From Eshraghiella sp964405265 (GTDB lineage Bacteria; Bacillota; Clostridia; Lachnospirales; Lachnospiraceae): 64,000 nt of DNA. Positions 8,685 through 16,309 of the stretch are shown piece by piece; the stretch's first letter is position 1; each line of letters opens with the position of its first letter. The notes beneath the pieces were generated by a model that had not been told where the DNA came from, did no database searches, and saw only the letters and a list, made by a program, of their open reading frames with translations. The stretch is from NCBI GenBank assembly GCA_964405265.1, contig CAYONC010000004.1:1-64000 (forward strand), given 5' to 3'. A program made the translations under genes and the position numbers.

Positions 8685-10007
8685 ATGAAGGTTTTGTTTA
8701 TTTCCCTTGGATGTGATAAGAATCTGGTTGATTCGGAAATGATGATGGGACTCTTAAGGGAAAAAGGATATGAATTTACTGATGATGAAAGACAGGCTGA
8801 CATCATTGTTGTCAATACCTGCGGATTTATTAATGATGCCAAGGAAGAGAGCATTAATACAATTCTTGAGATGGCAGAATACAGGAAATATAATCTCAAG
8901 GTACTGATTGCTGCTGGATGCCTTGCACAGCGTTACAGAAATGAGATAATACAGGAAATTCCTGAAATAGATGCAATAGTGGGAACCACGGCATTCGATA
9001 AGATATGTGATGTGATCAGAGAGGTTCTTGACGGCAGACCGGAAAATGCCTTTGATGACATCAACAGACTGTGCAGACCGGAAGCGGACAGAATTATTTC
9101 TACGGGAGGGTATTATTCCTACCTTAAGATTGCTGAGGGCTGTGATAAGAGATGTACATATTGCAGTATACCGATGATAAGAGGCTCATATCGCAGCATA
9201 CCGATGGAAAGTCTTGTCCGGGAAGCAGAATATCTTGCGGAAAACGGTATTAAGGAACTTATACTTGTTGCTCAGGAGACTACGGTATACGGAAGGGATC
9301 TGTATGGTGAGAAGATGCTTCCGGAGCTTTTAAGAAAACTGTGTGCCGTGAAAGGAATTGAATGGATAAGACTTTTATACTGTTATCCTGAAGAAATTAA
9401 CGATTCACTTATAGATGTCATTAAATCCGAAAGAAAGATATGCAGGTACATTGATATGCCGATACAGCATGCGGCAGACAGTATTCTCAGAAAAATGGGA
9501 CGGAGAACAACCAATGCCGAGCTTAGGAGCATTGTAGCTAAAATCCGCAGGGAAATACCTGACATCTGTCTTAGAACAACACTGATTACGGGATTTCCGG
9601 GAGAGACAGAAGAAGAACACGAAATTCTTCTTGATTTTGTGGATGAAATGGAATTTGACAGGCTCGGAGTGTTTACCTATTCACCTGAGGAAGATACTCC
9701 GGCCGCACTGTTAGAAGGACAGCTTGATGAGGAAACCAAGCTGTCAAGAAGAGATGACATAATGGAGCTTCAACAGGAGATATCTGCTGAAAAGTCCGAA
9801 TCTCTTGTCGGCAGTGTAATGGAAGTAATAATTGAAGGACAGGCGGCTGATGAAGACGGACTGTATGTCGGAAGAACATACAGGGATGCCCCCGGGGTGG
9901 ACGGATATGTATTCATCAAAAGTGAAGAAGAGCTTGTCAGCGGTGATTTTGCCAAAGTCAGGATAACAAAGTCATCAGAATATGATCTTATAGGAGAACT
10001 GATATGA
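8685..10007 (+). CDS. rimO: Ribosomal protein uS12 methylthiotransferase RimO
   Basis: The 440-residue radical-SAM enzyme adds a methylthio group to the conserved aspartate of ribosomal protein S12. It has the MTTase N-terminal domain (VLFISLGCDKNLVDSE, with further cysteines in VVNTCGF and AAGCLAQRY that bind the auxiliary cluster), the radical-SAM motif CDKRCTYCSIP (about residues 155-165) and a C-terminal TRAM domain. Length and motifs match RimO rather than MiaB (start pattern SLGCxKNLVDSE). GGAG lies six bases before the ATG at 8685; an in-frame TTG at 8670 is less likely. Its last four bases overlap pgsA (ATGA), so the two are translationally coupled. Confidence 0.96.
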   Translation: MKVLFISLGCDKNLVDSEMMMGLLREKGYEFTDDERQADIIVVNTCGFINDAKEESINTILEMAEYRKYNLKVLIAAGCLAQRYRNEIIQEIPEIDAIVGTTAFDKICDVIREVLDGRPENAFDDINRLCRPEADRIISTGGYYSYLKIAEGCDKRCTYCSIPMIRGSYRSIPMESLVREAEYLAENGIKELILVAQETTVYGRDLYGEKMLPELLRKLCAVKGIEWIRLLYCYPEEINDSLIDVIKSERKICRYIDMPIQHAADSILRKMGRRTTNAELRSIVAKIRREIPDICLRTTLITGFPGETEEEHEILLDFVDEMEFDRLGVFTYSPEEDTPAALLEGQLDEETKLSRRDDIMELQQEISAEKSESLVGSVMEVIIEGQAADEDGLYVGRTYRDAPGVDGYVFIKSEEELVSGDFAKVRITKSSEYDLIGELI

Positions 10008-10543
10008 ATTTACCGAACAGACTTACATTGTTAAGAATTATTCTTATTCCTTTTTTTGTTTTTTTTCTGCTTACATCCGTATGTATTCCTGGAAAAAAGT
10101 ATATAGCACTGGGAATATTTGCAGTTGCAAGCCTTACGGATCTGATTGACGGAAAAATAGCAAGAAAATATAATCTTGTCACAAATTTTGGGAAATTTAT
10201 GGATCCGATAGCAGATAAGCTTCTTGTGTCAAGTGCACTGGTGGCTTTTGTGGAGCTGGGACTCCTCCCTGCATGGATTGTCATAATTATCATTGCAAGG
10301 GAATTTATAATAAGCGGTTTCAGACTTGTGGCTTCCGATGCGGGGATTGTACTTGCTGCCGGCTGGTGGGGAAAATTTAAAACCGCATTCCAGATGATTA
10401 TGTGTATTCTGCTTATAATTAATTTTGATTACAAAGTAATGGACATTGTTGAGAATGTATTTATATATCTTTCTCTTGCGACAACGGTTATTTCAATGAT
10501 TGATTATCTTGTCAGAAACAGAAAAGTAATTTCCGATATGTGA
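10004..10543 (+). CDS. pgsA: CDP-diacylglycerol--glycerol-3-phosphate 3-phosphatidyltransferase
   Basis: This 179-residue integral membrane enzyme makes phosphatidylglycerol phosphate, the first committed step to phosphatidylglycerol. It begins MNLPNRLTLLRI, typical of PgsA, and has the CDP-alcohol phosphotransferase motif spread over TDLIDGKIARKYNLVTNFGKFMDPIADK, in which the four aspartates bind metal and the CDP group. Several membrane helices follow. The pairing rimO-pgsA is common in Clostridia. The ATG overlaps the rimO stop codon. Confidence 0.96.
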   Translation: MNLPNRLTLLRIILIPFFVFFLLTSVCIPGKKYIALGIFAVASLTDLIDGKIARKYNLVTNFGKFMDPIADKLLVSSALVAFVELGLLPAWIVIIIIAREFIISGFRLVASDAGIVLAAGWWGKFKTAFQMIMCILLIINFDYKVMDIVENVFIYLSLATTVISMIDYLVRNRKVISDM

Positions 10544-10569
10544 ATGATAAAGTAAAGATGGAGTTTGAT

Positions 10570-11964
10570 ATGTCAGAATTAACAACAGCAGTAAATGAAT
10601 TACTTAAAGGCAGGCACGCGGAAGAAAACCTGCATATATATACGGAAGGACTATCCGCATTATATAAGCGCTTTGCAGGCTTGAGACTTGCTATGAATTA
10701 TTATACGTTCAGTGAAATGTATTCGGAAATGGGACGTGAGACGGTTAAACTTTTTGATGTTAAGATTTCTTTGCTTCAGAAGCTTGTTAACGGTATTATG
10801 TATGAAAATAACGTGGAAGTTACGGAAGAAGACATAGCCGGTTTAAGGAAAGACCTGATTTCAATGATGGAAATTCTGACTGCATATGTTGACAGACTGC
10901 AGATATGCGAATATATTCTTAACAGAACGGAATACAGATTTAAACCGTCAGGTTATGATAATGAATATTATAATAACGAATTTGAAAATGATATATGCAG
11001 GTATGTTCTGAGCGACAGGGACAATACTGTCATTAACATGAAAATAACGCAGATGGTGGGACAGATTCCCATGAGATTATCCAAAAATAAGTTTTATGAT
11101 ATGCTCAGAGATGCTTTTTCACTTTACAGGGGAAGCGAAAAACAGACCGCTGACGATTTTGCATATATGATACGGACGGCGGGAGGCATGTATACGCCGG
11201 AAGGTTTTGAAACCGTACTGCCCGAACTCAGTTCCGTATATAACGCTCTCATTCATATGGAAACGGAGGATATTACGGAAAGTACATATGAAGAGAACAG
11301 GACACTGTTTGATAAAGCATCAGCACTTGTTGATGAATACTCAAATTTCTGTATGATGATGACGGACATTGTTAATGATGTCTATACGCTTTATCTTAAC
11401 AATGAAGCCCTTACGGAAGTCAATGAGAATGAGAAGATAAAATCAATAATCCGTGATGCATATGAAATTATCGAGGGATATGACGTGAAGACGGATGATG
11501 TTGATGAAAAATTTGCGGAGCTTGAGGGTGTTCAGGAGAGGTTGAGCAATATGCTTCTTAATCCGGAAAGTGCAATGGATGAGATATATGAGGTTAATGC
11601 CGGAATCATAAGTGAAAAAGGTTATGGAAAAAAAATAAATAACCTTATGATAACATCAAGGCTTCAGTCAGGCAGCACATTTGCAACGCTGGAAATACCG
11701 GATGAACAGAAAGAACCGGCAGATGAAGAATATATTAGCGGAATAACAGACAGGTTGATTACTGAATTTTCAGAATGCTTTGAAGGCATGGACAGGATAC
11801 GCAGAAGAGCGGTAATGTCAATGGTTATATCCGTACTTCCGTCATTTTTTAATAATATGGATGAATTTAAAAAATATGTGCATGTGGCATTGTCGCAATG
11901 CACTGACATGGCTGAGAGACATGCCTGTATGTCACTTATTAACATGATAATGGCAAGTGAGTAG
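10570..11964 (+). CDS. Uncharacterised helical protein
   Basis: I do not recognise this protein of 464 residues. It is acidic, rich in predicted helix, and has no signal peptide, membrane helix or cysteine motif, so it is probably cytoplasmic. It contains many tyrosines and methionines in its first third and a long helical stretch around residues 230-340. The start is uncertain: a GTG at 10540 overlaps the pgsA stop codon but lacks a ribosome site, while the ATG at 10570 has TGGAG six bases upstream and begins MSELTTAVNELLKGRH. The gene is followed after 3 bases by another unknown gene and then by ytfI-ytfJ, so all probably lie in one operon with rimO-pgsA. Confidence 0.75.
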   Translation: MSELTTAVNELLKGRHAEENLHIYTEGLSALYKRFAGLRLAMNYYTFSEMYSEMGRETVKLFDVKISLLQKLVNGIMYENNVEVTEEDIAGLRKDLISMMEILTAYVDRLQICEYILNRTEYRFKPSGYDNEYYNNEFENDICRYVLSDRDNTVINMKITQMVGQIPMRLSKNKFYDMLRDAFSLYRGSEKQTADDFAYMIRTAGGMYTPEGFETVLPELSSVYNALIHMETEDITESTYEENRTLFDKASALVDEYSNFCMMMTDIVNDVYTLYLNNEALTEVNENEKIKSIIRDAYEIIEGYDVKTDDVDEKFAELEGVQERLSNMLLNPESAMDEIYEVNAGIISEKGYGKKINNLMITSRLQSGSTFATLEIPDEQKEPADEEYISGITDRLITEFSECFEGMDRIRRRAVMSMVISVLPSFFNNMDEFKKYVHVALSQCTDMAERHACMSLINMIMASE

Positions 11965-11967
11965 AAT

Positions 11968-12279
11968 ATGAAATTTATTGAAAATCTGTATTTTGGGCAA
12001 AAAGCAGAAGATGAAGGCAGAAGCATCATCAGAAAATTATCAAAAGGCAAATATCTTCCGGGTGTATGTATAATAACACTTCCCTCCAACCCGGATAATC
12101 TTCTTGATATTGTTGAAGCATTTACGCTTAATCTATCGTCGGTAAAGAGAGATGAACTGACTGTGGTCGGTATTGCTTTGGGCATGGAAGAGGCACATGA
12201 AGTTGTCCGTCAGATTGTTGATGACGCATATCACTATCAGGGAAGTCTTGACATTATTAAGTATCTGGGATTGGTTTAA
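11968..12279 (+). CDS. Uncharacterised 103-residue protein
   Basis: This small, soluble, mixed alpha/beta protein is not recognised. It starts MKFIENLYFGQKAEDE and has no membrane helix or metal motif. A central stretch (DELTVVGIALGMEEAHEVV) looks like a beta strand followed by a helix. The ATG follows the previous stop codon by three bases and its own stop codon is directly followed by the ATG of the ytfI-like gene, so it is clearly translated as part of an operon. The consistent position between an unknown helical protein and sporulation genes suggests, without proving, an envelope or sporulation role. Confidence 0.72.
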   Translation: MKFIENLYFGQKAEDEGRSIIRKLSKGKYLPGVCIITLPSNPDNLLDIVEAFTLNLSSVKRDELTVVGIALGMEEAHEVVRQIVDDAYHYQGSLDIIKYLGLV

Positions 12280-13089
12280 ATGGGATTTTTAAGTGTTTTA
12301 CTTACAATATTAAAGATTATAGGTATTATTATCGCGTCACTCATTATCATTATACTTGCGGTGGCGGCATTGATTCTTTTTGTACCCGTAAGATACAGGG
12401 GTGAAGCCTCTTTTCACGGGAGACCGGATGTAAAGCTCCGTGTTTCATATCTCATGAAAATTTTTTCTGCAAAATATGAAATGCATGACGGACAGCAAAA
12501 GTTTGTATTCAGAATATTCGGCATTAAGTTTCGCAAAAAGAAAAAAAAGGTGCGGAAACAGAAGCGTGTCAGAAAAAATAAAACGGACACTCCCGTAATA
12601 CAGCAGGATACTGATGCAGCCGTGGAATGTAAAGCCGCGGTACAGACTGACATACCTGCAGAACAAAATGATGTCAGCGAAAAAAAGAAATACGGCAGTA
12701 TCGGAAAAGCACGAAGCTTTATTTCAGGCATACGTGAAAAAATTCAAAACATAAGCAAAGAGATAAATGATGAAAGCAATAAAAGGGCATTTAAAATAAT
12801 GCGGGATTCACTTGCTGAAATATTTAAACATATTAAACCGCAGAAACACAGCATATTCCTGAAATTTGGAACCGGAGATCCGGCATCAACGGGTGAAATT
12901 TTAGGCGGCATATATGTGTTTATATATATGGCAGGGCTGAATTGCGATGCGGAAGCTGATTTTGAAAATAAATTTTTTGAAATTGATTCATCATTTTCGG
13001 GAAGAATAAGGGTATTCACACTTTTAAAAACGGCTGTGAAAGCATATCGCAACAAAGATTTTAAAAATGCATTAAACAGATTTATATAG
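12280..13089 (+). CDS. ytfI: DUF2953 (YtfI-like) membrane protein
   Basis: The 269-residue protein has an N-terminal membrane helix (about residues 7-32), the PVRYRGEASF strand characteristic of DUF2953, a very basic segment (RKKKKKVRKQKR, near residue 87) and a C-terminal part with FLKFGTGDPASTGEILGG, where the family's conserved GxGDPxxTG pattern is visible. The Bacillus subtilis homologue YtfI is encoded next to ytfJ, exactly as here, and is expressed in sporulation. The molecular function is not known. The ATG follows the upstream stop codon without a gap. Confidence 0.85.
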   Translation: MGFLSVLLTILKIIGIIIASLIIIILAVAALILFVPVRYRGEASFHGRPDVKLRVSYLMKIFSAKYEMHDGQQKFVFRIFGIKFRKKKKKVRKQKRVRKNKTDTPVIQQDTDAAVECKAAVQTDIPAEQNDVSEKKKYGSIGKARSFISGIREKIQNISKEINDESNKRAFKIMRDSLAEIFKHIKPQKHSIFLKFGTGDPASTGEILGGIYVFIYMAGLNCDAEADFENKFFEIDSSFSGRIRVFTLLKTAVKAYRNKDFKNALNRFI

Positions 13090-13103
13090 CATAGGAGGAT
13101 ATT

Positions 13104-13490
13104 ATGGCAGAAAACAGATTTGATTCAACGGTTGCAGCTTTATTTAAGGGAATGGACGGATTCCTGTCGGCAAAAACGGTGGTGGGGGAACCGATTACGG
13201 TCAATGATACCATTATATTACCGTTAGTTGACGTGTCATTTGGAGTTGCTGCAGGTGCAGGAACGGCGGAGAACAAAAATAAAGCCGGCGGAGGTATGGG
13301 CGGTAAGATGAGTCCGAGTGCCGTTCTTGTGATACATGACGGCATTACAAGGCTTGTTAATGTAAAAAATCAGGATACAATAACCAGGCTTATAGATATG
13401 GTTCCGGAAATAATTGAAAAATTCAAATCAAAAAAGGATGAAGAGGACCCTGAAGTTGAAAAAGCAGTAGATGAAGCTCTCGGCAAATAA
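13104..13490 (+). CDS. ytfJ: GerW / YtfJ family sporulation protein
   Basis: This 128-residue protein matches the GerW (YtfJ) family: an amphipathic N-terminus, a central VGEPITVNDTIILPLVDVSFG segment, a glycine-rich loop (AGGGMGGKMSPSAVLVI) and an acidic tail. In Bacillus GerW is needed for normal spore germination through germinant receptors and localises to the spore; related proteins occur widely in spore-forming Clostridia. A strong AGGAGG site lies upstream. The gene directly follows ytfI and ends at a terminator, so it is the last gene of the rimO-pgsA transcription unit. Confidence 0.93.
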   Translation: MAENRFDSTVAALFKGMDGFLSAKTVVGEPITVNDTIILPLVDVSFGVAAGAGTAENKNKAGGGMGGKMSPSAVLVIHDGITRLVNVKNQDTITRLIDMVPEIIEKFKSKKDEEDPEVEKAVDEALGK

Positions 13491-13503
13491 TATGAGAACT
13501 GGT

Positions 13504-13541
13504 AAGACCATGAAAATTCTGAATTTTTGTGGTCTTTTTTT
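13504..13541 (+). terminator. Intrinsic terminator after ytfJ
   Basis: AAGACCA (13504-13510) pairs with TGGTCTT (13530-13536), with a second inner AT-rich stem, followed by a run of T. Confidence 0.85.
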
Positions 13542-13575
13542 CATATAATTGTACAAATCCGCCGGAGAATTTATT

Positions 13576-13728
13576 ATGAAAAGAGTGATGGGATTCGGCA
13601 TGTTCTGTGCGGCATTGGGTATTTTGCTCAGTTTTTTTCTTCCGAACAGGTTTGTGGAAGTGCTTTTGATAATATTATTAATGATAACGGGATATAATTT
13701 GTTTACCATGCCGTGCAGAAAAAAGTGA
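13576..13728 (+). CDS. Small hydrophobic membrane protein, 50 residues
   Basis: An ATG at 13576 preceded by GGAG opens a 50-codon frame ending at TGA 13726-13728. The product starts MKRVMGFGMFCAALGILLSFF and has two hydrophobic segments separated by a short PNRF turn, ending MPCRKK. This is the pattern of a two-helix hairpin membrane protein with a basic tail. Similar short open frames occur in Lachnospiraceae but I cannot assign a function. It sits between the ytfJ terminator and the terminator of rpmB, so it would need its own promoter or read-through. Confidence 0.6.
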   Translation: MKRVMGFGMFCAALGILLSFFLPNRFVEVLLIILLMITGYNLFTMPCRKK

Positions 13729-13743
13729 AGAAAAGCAATAAGC

Positions 13744-13778
13744 ATAAAAAAAGCGTCCCGGCAAAATACCGGACGCTT
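13744..13778 (-). terminator. Intrinsic terminator of rpmB
   Basis: The inverted repeat 13751-13778 (AAGCGTCC with GGACGCTT) runs in the minus direction into seven T residues (A run at 13744-13752). Confidence 0.9.
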
Positions 13779-13794
13779 GATTTATCTGTCTGAA

Positions 13795-13983
13795 TTAAGC
13801 TCTTTCTACTAAGCCTGATCTTAAGCAAGAAGTACATACATACATCTTTTTGGACTGGCTGTCATTAACCTTAACTTTTACAGATTTTACATTTGATTTC
13901 CACATCTTGTTAGTTCTTCTGTGTGAGTGACTCACGGCAATACCGAAATGAGCACCTTTTTCACAAATTGCACACTTAGCCAT
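13795..13983 (-). CDS. rpmB: 50S ribosomal protein bL28
   Basis: The 62-residue basic protein starts MAKCAICEKGAHFG and contains VSHSHRRTNKMWKSNVKSV, typical of bL28 of the large ribosomal subunit. It retains both cysteine pairs, CAIC near the start and CTSC near residue 53, so it is the zinc-binding (C+) paralogue type, not the zinc-free form expressed in zinc limitation. An AAGGAGG site precedes the ATG. It is transcribed alone and away from yloU, as in Bacillus subtilis, where rpmB is divergent from yloU-yloV. Confidence 0.98.
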   Translation of the reverse strand: MAKCAICEKGAHFGIAVSHSHRRTNKMWKSNVKSVKVKVNDSQSKKMYVCTSCLRSGLVERA

Positions 13984-14034
13984 GTTTGCACCTCCTTTAA
14001 GATTTTAAACCTAAACAGGCTCACAACAAAGGTT

Positions 14035-14063
14035 ATAATAACAGATTGACGGGATAAATGCAA
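14035..14063 (-). promoter_or_regulatory. Probable sigma-A promoter of rpmB
   Basis: Reading the minus strand: TTGCAT (14063-14058), a 17-base spacer and TATTAT (14040-14035), about 50 bases before the rpmB start codon. Confidence 0.65.
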
Positions 14064-14124
14064 GCATATTTTTTATAAAAGTTGTTTGTCAAAATTTAAA
14101 CGGATATTGTTTGTAAAAAAGATA

Positions 14125-14153
14125 TTTATTTTTTCCTTTAAATACGTTATAAT
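14125..14153 (+). promoter_or_regulatory. Probable promoter of yloU
   Basis: TATAAT at 14148-14153 is preceded at 17 bases by a weak TTTATT (14125-14130). It lies about 50 bases before the yloU start and is divergent from the rpmB promoter. Confidence 0.45.
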
Positions 14154-14202
14154 ATTCAAATATGTATAAAATAACATTAATGCGGAAGCAGGAGGGTTGC
14201 GG

Positions 14203-14562
14203 ATGAAAGGACATGTTGATAACCAATATGGTGAGATAACGATTGACAACAATGTAATTGCAAAATATGCGGGAGCCACGGCAGTTGAATGTTTTGGCGT
14301 CGTGGGAATGGCAGCGGTCAGTGTTAAGGACGGCATTGTCAGACTTCTTAAGAGAGAAAGTCTTACACGTGGCATAAATGTCAAGGTTGATGACAGGAAC
14401 AGACTGATTATTGATTTTCATGTAATCCTGGCATATGGTGTTACCATTTCCACGGTTGCGGATAATCTTGTTCATAATGTTAAATACAAAGTAGAAGAAT
14501 ATACAGGACTAAAAGTCGGTAAAATCAATGTATATGTTGAAGGTATCAGAATTATTGACTGA
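14203..14562 (+). CDS. yloU: Asp23/Gls24 family envelope stress response protein YloU
   Basis: The 119-residue protein has the Asp23 fold pattern: GEITIDNNVIAKYAGATAVECFGVVGMA at the start, a RGINVKVDDRNRLIIDFHV strand pair, and a C-terminal GLKVGKINVYVEGI strand. The family includes alkaline-shock and envelope-stress proteins; the exact function of YloU is unknown. GGAGGG lies seven bases before the ATG at 14203; a TTG at 14197 in the same frame overlaps that site and is unlikely. yloU is followed by the DhaL-domain gene yloV and recG, matching the Bacillus order. Confidence 0.94.
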   Translation: MKGHVDNQYGEITIDNNVIAKYAGATAVECFGVVGMAAVSVKDGIVRLLKRESLTRGINVKVDDRNRLIIDFHVILAYGVTISTVADNLVHNVKYKVEEYTGLKVGKINVYVEGIRIID

Positions 14563-14597
14563 TGTCGGTAATTTTGAATTAAGGAGGATTTTATACC

Positions 14598-16298
14598 GTG
14601 GCAATTAATAGCATAGACGCTTTGGGGGTTAAGAGATTTTTTCTTGCCGGAGCGGCTAATTTGGAAGCAAAGAAAGAATGGATTAATGATTTAAATGTAT
14701 TTCCCGTGCCTGACGGTGATACGGGAACCAATATGTCACTTACCATAATGGCAGCGGCAAAAGAAGTGTCATCACTTCAGAATGTCACGATGGAGACAAT
14801 TTCAAAAGCTATTTCCAGCGGTTCATTAAGAGGAGCAAGAGGAAACTCAGGCGTAATTCTTTCCCAGCTTTTACGGGGATTTACCAAAGTTATCAGGGAA
14901 TATGACAGGTTAGATTCAAGAATACTTGCTAAGGCCTTTGACAAGGCCGTCGAGACGGCATACAAAGCCGTAATGAAGCCGAAGGAAGGAACCATTCTTA
15001 CTGTTGCAAGGGGAATGTCTGAGAAAATTAAAGAGCTTGCACCTAAGACACGTGATATAGACAGACTCATGAAGGCAGTGATTGAATATGGTGATGAAGT
15101 TCTTGATTATACGCCTGAGCTGCTTCCGGTTTTAAAACAGGCAGGAGTTGTTGATTCCGGCGGACAGGGACTTATGCAGGTAATGAAGGGTGCATACAAT
15201 GCCCTTATAGGCAGGAAGGTCAATTATGAAGCCGTGGAGGCCTATACGAAGCCTGTAATAAAAGATACGGAAATTTCCGCGCAGGGTGTGGAAGAAACCG
15301 ATATTGAATTTGGTTACTGTACAGAATTTATTGTCATGCTTGAGAAGGAATTTAATGATACTGCGGAAGCATCTTTTAAATCTTTCCTTGAGTCCATAGG
15401 TAATTCAATAGTTCTTGTTGCGGATGATGAGATTGTTAAGGTCCATGTTCATACCAATCATCCGGGACTTGCTTTTGAGGAAGGACTTAAATATGGTTCT
15501 CTTTCAAGGATGAAAATAGACAATATGCGTGAAGAACATCATGAGAGGGTAATTGCCAATGCTTCAAAAATAGCGGCTCAACAGGCAGAACAACAGGCAG
15601 AACAAAAGGCTGCTGAGAAGGAAAAAACGGTTAATGATGCAAAATACGGATTTATATCCGTGTCTGCGGGTGAAGGCCTTTCTGAAATCTTCAAATGTCT
15701 CGGTGTTGATTATATCATCGAAGGCGGGCAGACAATGAATCCGAGTACTGAGGACATGCTTAATGCCATTGACCGGGTTCATGCAGAGAATATTTTTATT
15801 CTTCCTAATAATTCCAATATTATTCTTGCTGCCAACCAGGCACAGAGTATTGTGGAAGACCGCAACATCATGGTTGTACCTACGAAAACGATCCCACAGG
15901 GAATTACAGCACTTCTTGCATATACGGAGGAAACCTCTCCGGAAGAAAATCTTAATGCAATGACAGAAGGAATTAAAGCAGTTAAATCTGGTTCAATAAC
16001 ATATGCCGTGAGGGATACTGAAGTAGATGATAAGGTTATCCGACAGGGTGATATCATGGGTATCGGCGATAAGACAATATTGTCAGTCGGAACGGATATT
16101 TCTGCCGTTACGAAGGACCTGATATCCCGGATAGCGGATGAAAATGCCGAACTGATAAGCTTATATTACGGATGTGATATTGATGAGAATACTGCACAGT
16201 CTCTTGCAAAAGAAATTGAGGCAGAATATCCTGAGTGTGATGTTGAGGTTAATTACGGCGGTCAGCCTATTTATTATTATTTTGTATCAGTAGAATAA
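14598..16298 (+). CDS. yloV: DAK2/DegV domain protein YloV (FakA-type fatty acid kinase family)
   Basis: The 566-residue protein carries an N-terminal DhaL (DAK2) domain with the magnesium/ATP motif FPVPDGDTGTNMSLT near residue 35 and GNSGVILSQ and GGQGL motifs, then a middle domain and a C-terminal EDD-like domain. The Q/E/A-rich linker AAQQAEQQAEQKAAEKEK (around residue 325) joins the halves. The family includes FakA, the ATP-dependent kinase that phosphorylates fatty acids presented by FakB (DegV-type) proteins for phospholipid synthesis. The start codon is GTG, ten bases after AAGGAGG. No fakB is adjacent. Confidence 0.93.
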   Translation: MAINSIDALGVKRFFLAGAANLEAKKEWINDLNVFPVPDGDTGTNMSLTIMAAAKEVSSLQNVTMETISKAISSGSLRGARGNSGVILSQLLRGFTKVIREYDRLDSRILAKAFDKAVETAYKAVMKPKEGTILTVARGMSEKIKELAPKTRDIDRLMKAVIEYGDEVLDYTPELLPVLKQAGVVDSGGQGLMQVMKGAYNALIGRKVNYEAVEAYTKPVIKDTEISAQGVEETDIEFGYCTEFIVMLEKEFNDTAEASFKSFLESIGNSIVLVADDEIVKVHVHTNHPGLAFEEGLKYGSLSRMKIDNMREEHHERVIANASKIAAQQAEQQAEQKAAEKEKTVNDAKYGFISVSAGEGLSEIFKCLGVDYIIEGGQTMNPSTEDMLNAIDRVHAENIFILPNNSNIILAANQAQSIVEDRNIMVVPTKTIPQGITALLAYTEETSPEENLNAMTEGIKAVKSGSITYAVRDTEVDDKVIRQGDIMGIGDKTILSVGTDISAVTKDLISRIADENAELISLYYGCDIDENTAQSLAKEIEAEYPECDVEVNYGGQPIYYYFVSVE

Positions 16299-16309
16299 GG
16301 AATAACCGG

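Noticed and set aside
15590..15625. A short repeated CAGGCAGAACAA pattern in yloV that resembled a tandem repeat element
   Set aside because: It is in frame and encodes a Q/E/A-rich linker between domains, so it is ordinary low-complexity coding sequence.
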